Of a DNA stretch of 6,555 nucleotides, positions 1 to 5,803 are shown piece by piece (the first letter of the stretch is position 1; every line of letters starts with the position of its first letter). Under the pieces are notes generated by a model. The model made no database searches. It saw only the letters and a list, made by a program, of their open reading frames with translations, and had not been told where the DNA came from. The stretch is taken from positions 1 through 6,555 of the forward strand of contig JAICKM010000396.1 of NCBI GenBank assembly GCA_025927935.1, given 5' to 3'. The translations under genes were made by a program, and so were the position numbers. This DNA comes from Chloroflexia bacterium (lineage in GTDB: Bacteria; Chloroflexota; Chloroflexia; QHBQ01; JADMIH01).

Positions 1-644
1 GTTCCGGCCTCCAGCGCCTGGCGCACCCAGCCTTCGAGAAAGCGCGGATCGTCGCCGTCGATGATCGGGATGCCGAACTCGCTGTCGTGCGACTCGATGC
101 CGGGGTTATGCACGTTCAGGTCGCTGCCCACAACGAACAGGTGCGGACTGCCCTTGATCGCGCGGGTTTTGCTGTCCTGCCAGTCCTGCCAGACAGCGGC
201 GTGCCCGTGGCCGGCCCAGAAGTCGGTCGCCAGGCGTTCGGCGTCGAGACCGGCGGATTCGGCCAGGTGCAGCAGATCGTCGATCAGGGCCACGTTGCAA
301 TTGTCGCGGAAGAAGCCGAAGCGCAGGGCCGAGTCGTAGCGGTCCTCGGCCTCCGGTCCCTGGCGGGCGGCACACTTGAGCGCGGCCATGGCGGGCAGGA
401 AGGTATCGGGATAGTCGGTGCGCGTCCAGGGCGCGAAGGCATCCGGTTCCAACTGGGCCAGCACCGGGCGCTCGGTCTCGATAGTGTTGCGCGGCGTGCC
501 GCTATGGTTGACCAATTCCAGCGGCCAGCAACGCCAGTACACGCGGGTCGGGGCGTCCAACTGGGCTAGTGCCCGTCGCAACCGGATGGACGCGACATGC
601 GACCAGGGGCAATGCAGATCCGACCAGAACTCAATTTCCAGCAT
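1..644 (-). CDS. DsbA-like thioredoxin-fold protein with CPWS active site (3' end beyond window)
   Basis: This gene reads off the left edge; 214 residues are visible and no stop is seen. The protein opens with a beta strand (EIEFWSDLHCPW) leading into C12-P13-W14-S15, the position of the CxxC active site in the DsbA/FrnE family (DSBA-like thioredoxin domain). A mostly helical insert follows (about residues 60-160), then an S166-P167 step that fits the cis-proline loop of thioredoxin folds. There is no signal peptide, so it is probably cytoplasmic. The second cysteine is Ser, so a two-cysteine disulfide exchange at this site is unlikely. A monothiol, glutathione-transferase-kappa-like or isomerase-like role is more plausible, but the substrate is unknown. 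Cys39, Cys91 and Cys116 are the other cysteines. The ATG at 644 is preceded by GGGGGAGG five bases upstream. It lies 23 bases after the DinB-family gene and is probably co-transcribed with it. The family call is fairly sure; the function is not. Confidence 0.8.
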   Translation of the reverse strand, partial: MLEIEFWSDLHCPWSHVASIRLRRALAQLDAPTRVYWRCWPLELVNHSGTPRNTIETERPVLAQLEPDAFAPWTRTDYPDTFLPAMAALKCAARQGPEAEDRYDSALRFGFFRDNCNVALIDDLLHLAESAGLDAERLATDFWAGHGHAAVWQDWQDSKTRAIKGSPHLFVVGSDLNVHNPGIESHDSEFGIPIIDGDDPRFLEGWVRQALEAG

Positions 645-667
645 GGGCGCCTCCCCCTACGCCGGCC

Positions 668-1192
668 CTACGCACTGGCGAGGGCCACATCATGGTCGCG
701 GAAGTAATCGCGCCACGGCCCCGATCCGGCGATGAAGGGCTGCATCAGGGCGCGCTCAGCCTGCACCGTGTGCATGAGATCGTGCGCGGCCCACTCGTGC
801 AGTAATTGGGCTAGCGTGACGGGGCCGAGTTCGCTGTGCTGCACCGTGCGGGCCAGGTCGAGCGCGCCCACTTGCTCCAGCAAGGCCAGGTTTTCCGAGC
901 GATGGCGCGCGAAATCGTCGGCCAGTTGGAAGGCCGTGCGGTCGCCGTAGTCGTGGCTCTCGGTATCAGGATCGAACGCCGGGATGTCTTGCCCGGCCAT
1001 GAAAGCGCGGAGCCGCACCGCGAACACGTCGCGCTCCGTGTCGAGCAGGTGGCGCAAGCAGTCACAGGCCGACCACTCACCGGGGGCCGGTGCGCGCAGC
1101 AATAAGTCGTCGGCGATCTTATCCGTCAGGTTCAACCACCGCCCGGCGGTGGTGACGAGGACAGACTGAACCTGCACTAACACGGTTTCCAT
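668..1192 (-). CDS. DinB-family four-helix-bundle protein
   Basis: The product is a 174-residue protein of the DinB/YfiT-like superfamily. These are four-helix bundles that bind a divalent metal through three histidines; characterised members include thiol-dependent S-transferases, while many have no known role. The opening fits the family: a helix, then PGEWSACDCLRHLLDTE (residues 37-53) giving His48, and later HEWAAHDLMH (132-141) giving the HxxxH pair His137 and His141. The length is normal for the family. An in-frame GTG at 1207 would add five residues. The ATG at 1192 is preferred because GGAGGT (1200-1205) sits seven bases before it and overlaps that GTG. It is the first gene of a probable leftward pair with the DsbA-like gene; a metal/thiol protein beside a thioredoxin-fold protein hints at thiol-linked chemistry, which is inference only. 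There is no sequence support for a DNA-damage role despite the family name. Confidence 0.85.
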   Translation of the reverse strand: METVLVQVQSVLVTTAGRWLNLTDKIADDLLLRAPAPGEWSACDCLRHLLDTERDVFAVRLRAFMAGQDIPAFDPDTESHDYGDRTAFQLADDFARHRSENLALLEQVGALDLARTVQHSELGPVTLAQLLHEWAAHDLMHTVQAERALMQPFIAGSGPWRDYFRDHDVALASA

Positions 1193-1199
1193 GGCCGAT

Positions 1200-1205
1200 A
1201 CCTCC
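1200..1205 (-). promoter_or_regulatory. Shine-Dalgarno site GGAGGT fixing the DinB-family start
   Basis: On the minus strand GGAGGT lies seven bases upstream of the ATG at 1192. It overlaps the alternative GTG codon at 1205-1207, which has no comparable site ahead of it. This decides the start in favour of the ATG. Confidence 0.7.
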
Positions 1206-1220
1206 ACGGATTACTACCCT

Positions 1221-1249
1221 TTGACCCGACAATCCGAGTATACTATGGC
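1221..1249 (+). promoter_or_regulatory. Weak candidate promoter for the sigma-factor operon
   Basis: TTGACC (1221-1226, five of six to consensus) and TATGGC (1244-1249, three of six) are spaced 17 bases apart. Transcription from here would start near 1256 and give a leader of about 124 bases. An alternative ECF-style reading uses GCAACA (1286-1291) as the -35 and the GTATA near 1309-1313 as the -10, which would suit autoregulation. Neither is strong. Confidence 0.22.
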
Positions 1250-1265
1250 GCAGGGCCGGACGCAA
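1237..1265 (-). promoter_or_regulatory. Candidate sigma-70-type promoter for the DinB/DsbA-like operon
   Basis: Read leftward, TTGCGT (1265-1260) and TATACT (1242-1237) are separated by exactly 17 bases. The -10 matches the consensus at five of six positions and the -35 at three of six. Transcription would begin near 1230, giving a leader of about 38 bases before the ATG at 1192. The -10 lies within the palindrome AGTATACT (1237-1244). This is predicted by eye only. Confidence 0.45.
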
Positions 1266-1361
1266 GCACAACACCTGTCCGGCACGCAACAAATTGCAGC
1301 GGCCCCTTGTATATCTTCCTAGAAGCCCCGGTACGCCCGGATCGGCATCCGGCGGCCGGAC
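1254..1361. repeat. Three copies of GCCGGAC in the divergent intergenic region
   Basis: GGCCGGAC occurs at 1254-1261 and again at 1354-1361, exactly 100 bases apart, and its inverse GTCCGGC lies at 1277-1283. The first and middle copies can form a 7-bp stem with a 15-base loop; the middle copy could equally pair with the last. A separate hairpin, CCGGAT-cggc-ATCCGG, spans 1337-1352 just before the sigma gene's ribosome binding site (AGGG, 1368-1371). These could be operator or leader structures. Short GC-rich words recur by chance in DNA like this, so function is unproven. Confidence 0.35.
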
Positions 1362-1379
1362 TAGGGTAGGGATGCGATC

Positions 1380-1985
1380 ATGCCTCGCCTGAGCGATAGT
1401 GAGCTCATCCAGGCCGGCGACGATACCCTGGTCCGCCAGACCCTGGCGGGCGAGCAGCGTGCTTTCGAGATGTTGATCGTGCGCTATCAGACGCGGGTTA
1501 TCGCGATCTGCGCCCGTGTGGCGGGCGCCGGCTACGACGACGCGCAGGATGTAGCGCAAGAGGTGTTCCTGCGGGCTTATACGCACCTGGAGCAATATCA
1601 GCAAGGACGGTCGTTTTTCGCCTGGCTGTACCGGATCGCGGTCAACCTGGCGCTGAACCGGCGCAAGAGCCGTCCGCCCCCCACGATGAGCGGCGCGGCG
1701 GCGGAGATTGCGCTCAGCGCACTGGGCGATCCCGACCCCGGCGGAGAGCCGGCGGGCCAGGCCGAGCGTGCCGAACGCGCGCAGCAGGTGGCCCGCGCCG
1801 TGGCCGCCCTGCCGCCTGATTACGCAACCATCGTAGCCTTGCGCTATGGCGCCGACCTTGACTACAGCGAGATCGCTGCCACGCTGGAATTACCGATGGG
1901 CACAGTCAAGGCGCGGCTGCACCGGGCCAAGGCCCTGTTGCGGCCGCTGCTGGCAGCGCTGCATGACGAAGGAGGCACACCATGA
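1380..1985 (+). CDS. ECF-type RNA polymerase sigma factor
   Basis: This 201-residue protein has the two-domain layout of extracytoplasmic-function sigma factors. Region 2 spans about residues 27-98, with a DAQDVAQEVFLRAY segment (54-67, core-binding region 2.2) and a FFAWLYRIAVNLALNRRKSR segment (79-98, regions 2.3-2.4, -10 recognition). A Pro/Ala/Gly-rich linker of about 40 residues follows. Region 4 lies at about 137-190, with ALPPDYATIVALRYGADL followed by a helix-turn-helix around YSEIAATLELPMGTVKARL (162-180) that would read the -35. There is no sigma region 1 or 3. The ATG at 1380 has AGGG eight bases upstream and leaves region 2.1 intact. The stop overlaps the anti-sigma start (ATGA), the usual arrangement for translationally coupled sigma/anti-sigma pairs. 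It probably redirects RNA polymerase on an envelope signal once its partner releases it. Its ECF group and target genes cannot be read from the sequence. Confidence 0.93.
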   Translation: MPRLSDSELIQAGDDTLVRQTLAGEQRAFEMLIVRYQTRVIAICARVAGAGYDDAQDVAQEVFLRAYTHLEQYQQGRSFFAWLYRIAVNLALNRRKSRPPPTMSGAAAEIALSALGDPDPGGEPAGQAERAERAQQVARAVAALPPDYATIVALRYGADLDYSEIAATLELPMGTVKARLHRAKALLRPLLAALHDEGGTP

Positions 1986-2602
1986 AGTTGATACACAACG
2001 ACGATCCGGGTGATGACCTCCTGGTAGCCTGGCATGACGGCGAAGCAGCCGGCCTGCTGGATGCGACGCAAGAAGCCGCGCTCCGGGCGCATATCGCGGC
2101 CTGTGATCTCTGCCAGGCGCGGCTAGCCGAACTCGACGTGCTGGAGGCCGATCTGCAGACCTTGTCGCTGGCCGGCCAGGCGCCCGCCGCCGCGTTTGCT
2201 CAGAACGTGCTGGCGGCCCTCCCACCCCGCAAAGCGATTGCCGCGCCGGGGCGGCTGGTCACAGATGGGTTGGCCGCCTGGTGGCAGCGGCAGCGGGCTG
2301 CGCTGGTCCTGGTTGCCGCCGGGCTGCTGATTATCCTGCTCACCGGCGATACCGGCCTGCTCACCGGTTGGTGGCAGAGCGCCGGGGACTGGTGGAATAC
2401 GGCGGCCTCGCCCGACGCGGGGGGCGTGATCTCGCTCGTCGGCACGCTGCCCGGCGACGGCACCTCCGCGGAAGCCTATCTGGGGTTAGTCGTGGGGGCG
2501 CTCGTCCTCGCCGTGGGGGCGAGCGTGTTTCTGCTGCATGCGCTCAGTACACCGGATTCCGCGCCCGGAACGGTGCCGGCCGGTCGCTTGCAGCTACGCT
2601 AG
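1982..2602 (+). CDS. Zinc-finger anti-sigma factor with two membrane helices
   Basis: The 206-residue product begins with a cytoplasmic anti-sigma domain of the ZAS type. A WHDGEA stretch (17-22) precedes HIAACDLC (37-44), which supplies the H-x3-C-x2-C zinc-site pattern (His37, Cys41, Cys44). In this family the domain clamps the partner sigma factor. Hydrophobic helices follow at about 106-121 and 165-187, so the N-terminus and the short C-terminal tail should both be cytoplasmic. A loop of about 43 residues (122-164), rich in Trp (WW at 130-131 and 137-138) and Gly, should lie outside the membrane. Many ZAS proteins have one membrane helix; this one has two. AGGAGG lies six bases before the ATG, and the ATG shares four bases with the sigma gene's TGA. 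By position it is the regulator of that sigma factor. The signal sensed is unknown; the outer loop is the obvious candidate sensor. Confidence 0.88.
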   Translation: MKLIHNDDPGDDLLVAWHDGEAAGLLDATQEAALRAHIAACDLCQARLAELDVLEADLQTLSLAGQAPAAAFAQNVLAALPPRKAIAAPGRLVTDGLAAWWQRQRAALVLVAAGLLIILLTGDTGLLTGWWQSAGDWWNTAASPDAGGVISLVGTLPGDGTSAEAYLGLVVGALVLAVGASVFLLHALSTPDSAPGTVPAGRLQLR

Positions 2603-2620
2603 GAATAAGGTAGGAGCCTG

Positions 2621-3424
2621 GTGACTATCGCTTCGCGCCCGGCCGGTATGTTGGTCGGGTTGTTCCTCGCGGTTTTGGTGGTCTCGGCGATTGTGAATCT
2701 GCTTCCCGCCGAATGGCAGGAGAGTCCGCTCACCGTGCCCGCCATCGCCTTGTGGCGGGGTGGGCTGGCCCCGCGCGATCCCGCCGCCGTGCCCGCGCGC
2801 ACACCCCAGGCGGGCGCCACCCCCGACCGGCCCGCAGTACCCCCGCGGGATGCGACACGGCGGGGGTTTGGTCCATTCAGTATCAGCCGCGCCAGCGTCG
2901 GCGGCTTCACGCTGCACCTGACCTCGTTAATCACGCTGCTCTGCGGCGGGTTGCTGGTCCTGTACCTGTTGCCGGCGCGCATTGGCCGCATCGCCGCGGT
3001 GCTACGGGGCACATGGCCCGCGCGGGTGGCGCTGATAGTGCTGGGCCTGGCCGCGGCCTTGATCCTGGCCGCGCTTGGGCTGGTCATCGGGGTCGCCCTG
3101 GGCGGCACATCCCTGGTCACGTTCCTGGGTGTGCCGATCTGGCTGGCGATCACGGCGATTGGCCCGGCGGCGGCGCTGCTCGGCCTCACAGCGGTGAGCC
3201 TGCCGCTCGGCCGCTGGACCGGGCGGCGGTTTGGCCTGGCCGAACAGCCCCCGCAGGTGGACCTGCTGGCCGGGCTGCTCGTGCTGTTCCTAGTGAGCCT
3301 GGTGCCGGTGCTGGGCGGGCTTGTTTTGTTGTGCGCGGCTCTGCTGGGCCTGGGTGCGGTGTTGCAAACCCGCGCGGGCAGCGCCCGGCTCTGGGCGTTC
3401 CGACTCCCCGATCTGGAGTACTAA
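2621..3424 (+). CDS. Unrecognised multi-spanning membrane protein, third gene of the sigma operon
   Basis: I do not recognise this 267-residue protein with confidence. It has an N-terminal hydrophobic helix (about 8-28), then an outer segment (29-96) that is Pro/Ala/Arg-rich, and then a C-terminal membrane block with helices near 97-118, 134-160, 164-195 and 214-248 (the last probably a tight pair). Positive loops at PARIGRIAAVLRG (118-130) and RWTGRRFG (198-205) fit the cytoplasmic side, implying about six spans. The C-terminal block resembles, in style only, the integral-membrane tails found beside bactofilin-like proteins; this is a guess. The start is a GTG with AGGAG four bases upstream, 18 bases after the anti-sigma stop, so the three genes are likely co-transcribed. 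A role in membrane sensing, or as a target of the sigma factor, is inferred from position. No catalytic motif is visible. Confidence 0.75.
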   Translation: MTIASRPAGMLVGLFLAVLVVSAIVNLLPAEWQESPLTVPAIALWRGGLAPRDPAAVPARTPQAGATPDRPAVPPRDATRRGFGPFSISRASVGGFTLHLTSLITLLCGGLLVLYLLPARIGRIAAVLRGTWPARVALIVLGLAAALILAALGLVIGVALGGTSLVTFLGVPIWLAITAIGPAAALLGLTAVSLPLGRWTGRRFGLAEQPPQVDLLAGLLVLFLVSLVPVLGGLVLLCAALLGLGAVLQTRAGSARLWAFRLPDLEY

Positions 3425-3454
3425 ACGCCGGTGGATAATAGGTTCCAGTTGTCC

Positions 3455-3480
3455 TTTGCCCCTTGCAAATCACACTGTGA
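3455..3480. promoter_or_regulatory. Inverted repeats upstream of the adaptor gene (possible operator)
   Basis: The 80-base gap between the membrane protein and the adaptor holds two small palindromes side by side: TTTGC-N5-GCAAA (3455-3469) and TCACA-C-TGTGA (3470-3480). The second is 24 bases before the GTG start. A TTGCAA at 3463-3468 could act as a -35, but the sequence 17 bases on (TACGTG) is a poor -10. The gap has no clear terminator, so read-through from the sigma operon is also possible. Confidence 0.25.
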
Positions 3481-3504
3481 ACTGATACGTGGGATGGGAG
3501 AGAA

Positions 3505-5787
3505 GTGTCAATGGGTAAGTTGTTAAGCAAAAAAGTGCTGTTGGCTATCGGCGCGCTCATCGTCGTCGTGGCGCTGGTGCTATATGGCGTAAGTGCGTTT
3601 CTAGGGCGCAACGCCCGTGCGGCGGCGAATTTAAGTACCGTGGCCGTGCAGCGGGGCGATTTGCAGGCAACCGTCTTGTCCAGTGGCGCCTTGCAGCCGG
3701 CCGCCGATGTTGCGCTCAGCTTCGGTAGCGGCGGCACGGTGGCCCAGATTTTCGTGAAGAACGGCGATACCGTCGCCAAGGGGCAAAAACTGGCCGCGCT
3801 GGATACCCGCGATCTCCAGTTCGCGGTCGATCAGGCGCAATCGAATCTGACCTCGGCCCAGGCCAAGTACGATCAGGTGAAGGCCGGGGCGGCGCCGAAG
3901 GATATTGCCAACGCCCAGTCGCAACTTGCGGCGGCGCAAGCCAAGCTCGACTCTTTGAAGGCCGGGCCAACCAAGGAAGATCTGGCGACCGCCCAGGCGC
4001 AAGTCACTTCGGCCCAGGCGAAATTGCACGCGCTGACGGCCGGGCCGACGGCCGCGGACGTAGCCAACGCTCAGTCCGCGATCACCGCGGCGCAGGCCAA
4101 GCTCGACGCGCTGAAGGTCGGGCCTACGGCGGAGGATGTTGCCAACGCTCAGTCCGCGATTACCAGCGCGCAGGCCAAGCTCGACGCGCTCAAGGCCGGG
4201 CCTAGCCCGGAGGACGTGGCGAGTGCCCAGTCGCAGATCGCCAGCGCGCAGGCCAAGCTTGACGCGCTCAAGGCCGGCCCGACCACCGCTGAGGTCAGTT
4301 CGGCGCAACTGAAGGTCACATCGGCACAGACAAACCTCGACAAAGTTAGTTCCTCGGCCTCACTCAGCAAGCAGAATGCGGAGAAAGCCCTGGACCAGGC
4401 GGGCAACGCCGTGCGCGATGCCCAGGATCTGCTCAACGAAGCAGCCGTCATTAATGTGCCGCACCAGGGCCAGGTGAACATCGTGAATCCCGACGGCAGC
4501 TTCAACAGCAACGCCACCCTGGCCCAGATCGACAAGTACCGGTCGGCGCTGCGGGCCGAGCAGGACGCCGAAGCCAACATGCACCAGGCCCAACTCGCGC
4601 TGGACGACGCGCGCCAGCAGGAAATCCAGTCCGTGGCCTCCGCGCAGGCCACGCTCGATGACGCCAAGAAGCAACTGGCCGATCTCCAGTCCGGCCCGGC
4701 GGCCGCCGATCTTGCGGCGGCGCAGGGCACGCTCGACCAGGCCAAGAACAGCCTTGCCAAGTTGCAGGCGCCCCCGGCGCAGGCCGACCTGGTGCAGGCG
4801 CAGGCCGCGGTAGACCAGGCCAAGAACAATCTCGCCAAGTTGCAGGCGCCCCCGGCGCAGGCCGACCTGGTGCAGGCGCAGGCGGCGGTAGACCAGGCCA
4901 AGAATAATCTCGCCAAGCTCCAGGCCCCGCCCACGCACGACGACCTGGTGCAAGCGCAGGCCGCCGTGGACCAGGCCCAGGCCAGCCTCGCCAAGGTGAA
5001 GGCAGGTACCGCCGCCGCTGATCTGGCGCAAGCGCAGTCCACCGTGGACCAGGCCAAGAACAACCTCAACGATTTGATGGCCGGGGCCAAGAGCACCGAT
5101 CTGGAAACCGCCCAGGCCACCGTTGATCAGGCGAAGTCCAACCTCGCCAGCGCCCAACTGAAGCTCGCGCAGGCCGAACTGACCGCGCCCTTTGACGGCG
5201 TGGTGGCCGATGTGCCGATCACGGTCGGCGGGCAGGTGGGCGCCAGCGCCACGGCGGTTGATCTGCTGGACGAGAGCAGCTATCACGTCGATATGAATGT
5301 GGGCGAAAGCGATGTCAGCCGCGTCAAGGTGGGGCAGCCGGTCAATCTGAGCTTTGATGCCCTGCCGGGCGCGGTCTTCACCGGGACCATCACCTATGTG
5401 GCGCCGAAGGCCACGGTGGCGCAGGGCGTTGTCAGCTACCTGGCGACGGCCACGCTCGATCCGAAGGCCGCCGGCAGCGACATTAAGCCCGGCATGACGA
5501 CGACGGCGGAGGCTATCGTCCAGCAGGTGACGGATGTCCTGATGGTGCCCAACCGCGCCATTCGCACGGAGGCCCGCCAGAAGGTGGTCTATGTGCTCGA
5601 CGGCCGGAATCAGATCCGGGTCCCTGTCTCCACCGGGATCAGCAACGATCAGTTTACCGAGATCACCGGCGAGACCCCCTTGCGCGAAGGCGACACCCTG
5701 GTGCTCAACACGACGACAACCACCACCCAGGCGCCGGGCGGCGGGGGCGGCTTCATCAACCTGGGCGGCGCGGGCCGCGGGCGCTAG
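3505..5787 (+). CDS. HlyD/MacA-type membrane-fusion (periplasmic adaptor) protein with a giant repeated hairpin
   Basis: This 760-residue protein is the adaptor of an ABC exporter, anchored in the membrane and reaching outward. An N-terminal helix (about 10-32) is the anchor. The first lipoyl half is at about 45-100 (RGDLQATVLSSGALQPA, then GGTVAQIFVKNGDTVAKGQ). A helical hairpin spans about 107-557, and the second lipoyl half starts at TAPFDGVVADVPITVGGQV (560-578). A beta-barrel follows (about 590-670), then a membrane-proximal domain (about 675-733, MVPNRAI). The C-terminus is a tail with six Thr (736-741) and Gly runs. HlyD/MacA relatives are usually about 350-500 residues; the excess is entirely in the hairpin, built from 26-residue units. 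It may start at the GTG (3505, GGGAG four bases before) or at the ATG two codons on (3511, ten bases from GGGAG); the choice is not decisive. The ATPase gene follows 16 bases after the stop. The substrate is unknown. Confidence 0.92.
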   Translation: MSMGKLLSKKVLLAIGALIVVVALVLYGVSAFLGRNARAAANLSTVAVQRGDLQATVLSSGALQPAADVALSFGSGGTVAQIFVKNGDTVAKGQKLAALDTRDLQFAVDQAQSNLTSAQAKYDQVKAGAAPKDIANAQSQLAAAQAKLDSLKAGPTKEDLATAQAQVTSAQAKLHALTAGPTAADVANAQSAITAAQAKLDALKVGPTAEDVANAQSAITSAQAKLDALKAGPSPEDVASAQSQIASAQAKLDALKAGPTTAEVSSAQLKVTSAQTNLDKVSSSASLSKQNAEKALDQAGNAVRDAQDLLNEAAVINVPHQGQVNIVNPDGSFNSNATLAQIDKYRSALRAEQDAEANMHQAQLALDDARQQEIQSVASAQATLDDAKKQLADLQSGPAAADLAAAQGTLDQAKNSLAKLQAPPAQADLVQAQAAVDQAKNNLAKLQAPPAQADLVQAQAAVDQAKNNLAKLQAPPTHDDLVQAQAAVDQAQASLAKVKAGTAAADLAQAQSTVDQAKNNLNDLMAGAKSTDLETAQATVDQAKSNLASAQLKLAQAELTAPFDGVVADVPITVGGQVGASATAVDLLDESSYHVDMNVGESDVSRVKVGQPVNLSFDALPGAVFTGTITYVAPKATVAQGVVSYLATATLDPKAAGSDIKPGMTTTAEAIVQQVTDVLMVPNRAIRTEARQKVVYVLDGRNQIRVPVSTGISNDQFTEITGETPLREGDTLVLNTTTTTTQAPGGGGGFINLGGAGRGR
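3823..4368 (+). repeat. Seven tandem 78-bp units coding the first (outgoing) hairpin arm
   Basis: Units begin at 3823, 3901, 3979, 4057, 4135, 4213 and 4291, each 26 codons, coding residues 107-288. The protein pattern is roughly D-[VL]-A-x-A-Q-S-x-[IL]-x-x-A-Q-A-K-L-D-A-L-K followed by A-G-P. The seventh unit is degenerate and has lost the AGP break. Units 4 and 5 differ at about 11 of 78 bases. A further 26 helical residues (289-314) continue toward the tip without a break. Confidence 0.9.
4630..5175 (+). repeat. Seven tandem 78-bp units coding the second (returning) hairpin arm
   Basis: Units begin at 4630, 4708, 4786, 4864, 4942, 5020 and 5098, again 26 codons each (residues 376-557). 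The pattern is D-L-x-x-A-Q-A-x-[VL]-D-Q-A-K-N-N-L-A-K-L-Q followed by A-P-P, S-G-P or A-G. The last unit has no break and runs straight into the second lipoyl half. Both arms are exactly 182 residues over seven units. Confidence 0.9.
4756..4917 (+). repeat. Near-identical tandem duplication within the adaptor repeat array
   Basis: Bases 4756-4839 and 4834-4917, offset by 78, match at 82 of 84 positions (differences at 4806/4884 and 4827/4905). They begin with 50 identical bases (4756-4805 against 4834-4883). Both differences are silent. This is the most alike pair in the array and points to recent duplication or gene conversion. Confidence 0.85.
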
Positions 5788-5803
5788 CTGGGAGGGCAAG
5801 GCC

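Noticed and set aside
87..569. A 160-codon open frame on the plus strand
   Set aside because: It lies opposite the DsbA-like gene, whose minus-strand reading has a strong ribosome site, a thioredoxin-fold active site and a cis-proline. The plus-strand translation shows no domain.
1119..1604. A 161-codon minus-strand frame crossing the divergent region
   Set aside because: It overlaps the sigma factor's conserved region 2, the start of the DinB-like gene and the predicted promoters. It shows no recognisable domain.
2713..3438. A 241-codon plus-strand frame within the membrane protein
   Set aside because: It is out of frame with the 267-residue protein, rich in Arg/Gly/Pro as expected of a shifted GC-rich frame, and has no membrane pattern or ribosome site.
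3425..3504. A possible rho-independent terminator after the membrane-protein gene
   Set aside because: The only hairpins are 5-bp arms with no following run of T, too weak to call a terminator.
3823..5175. Regular 78-base repeats that could suggest a CRISPR or satellite array
   Set aside because: The repeats are in frame, adjacent without unique spacers, vary mostly at third codon positions, and encode a helical hairpin within an intact adaptor.
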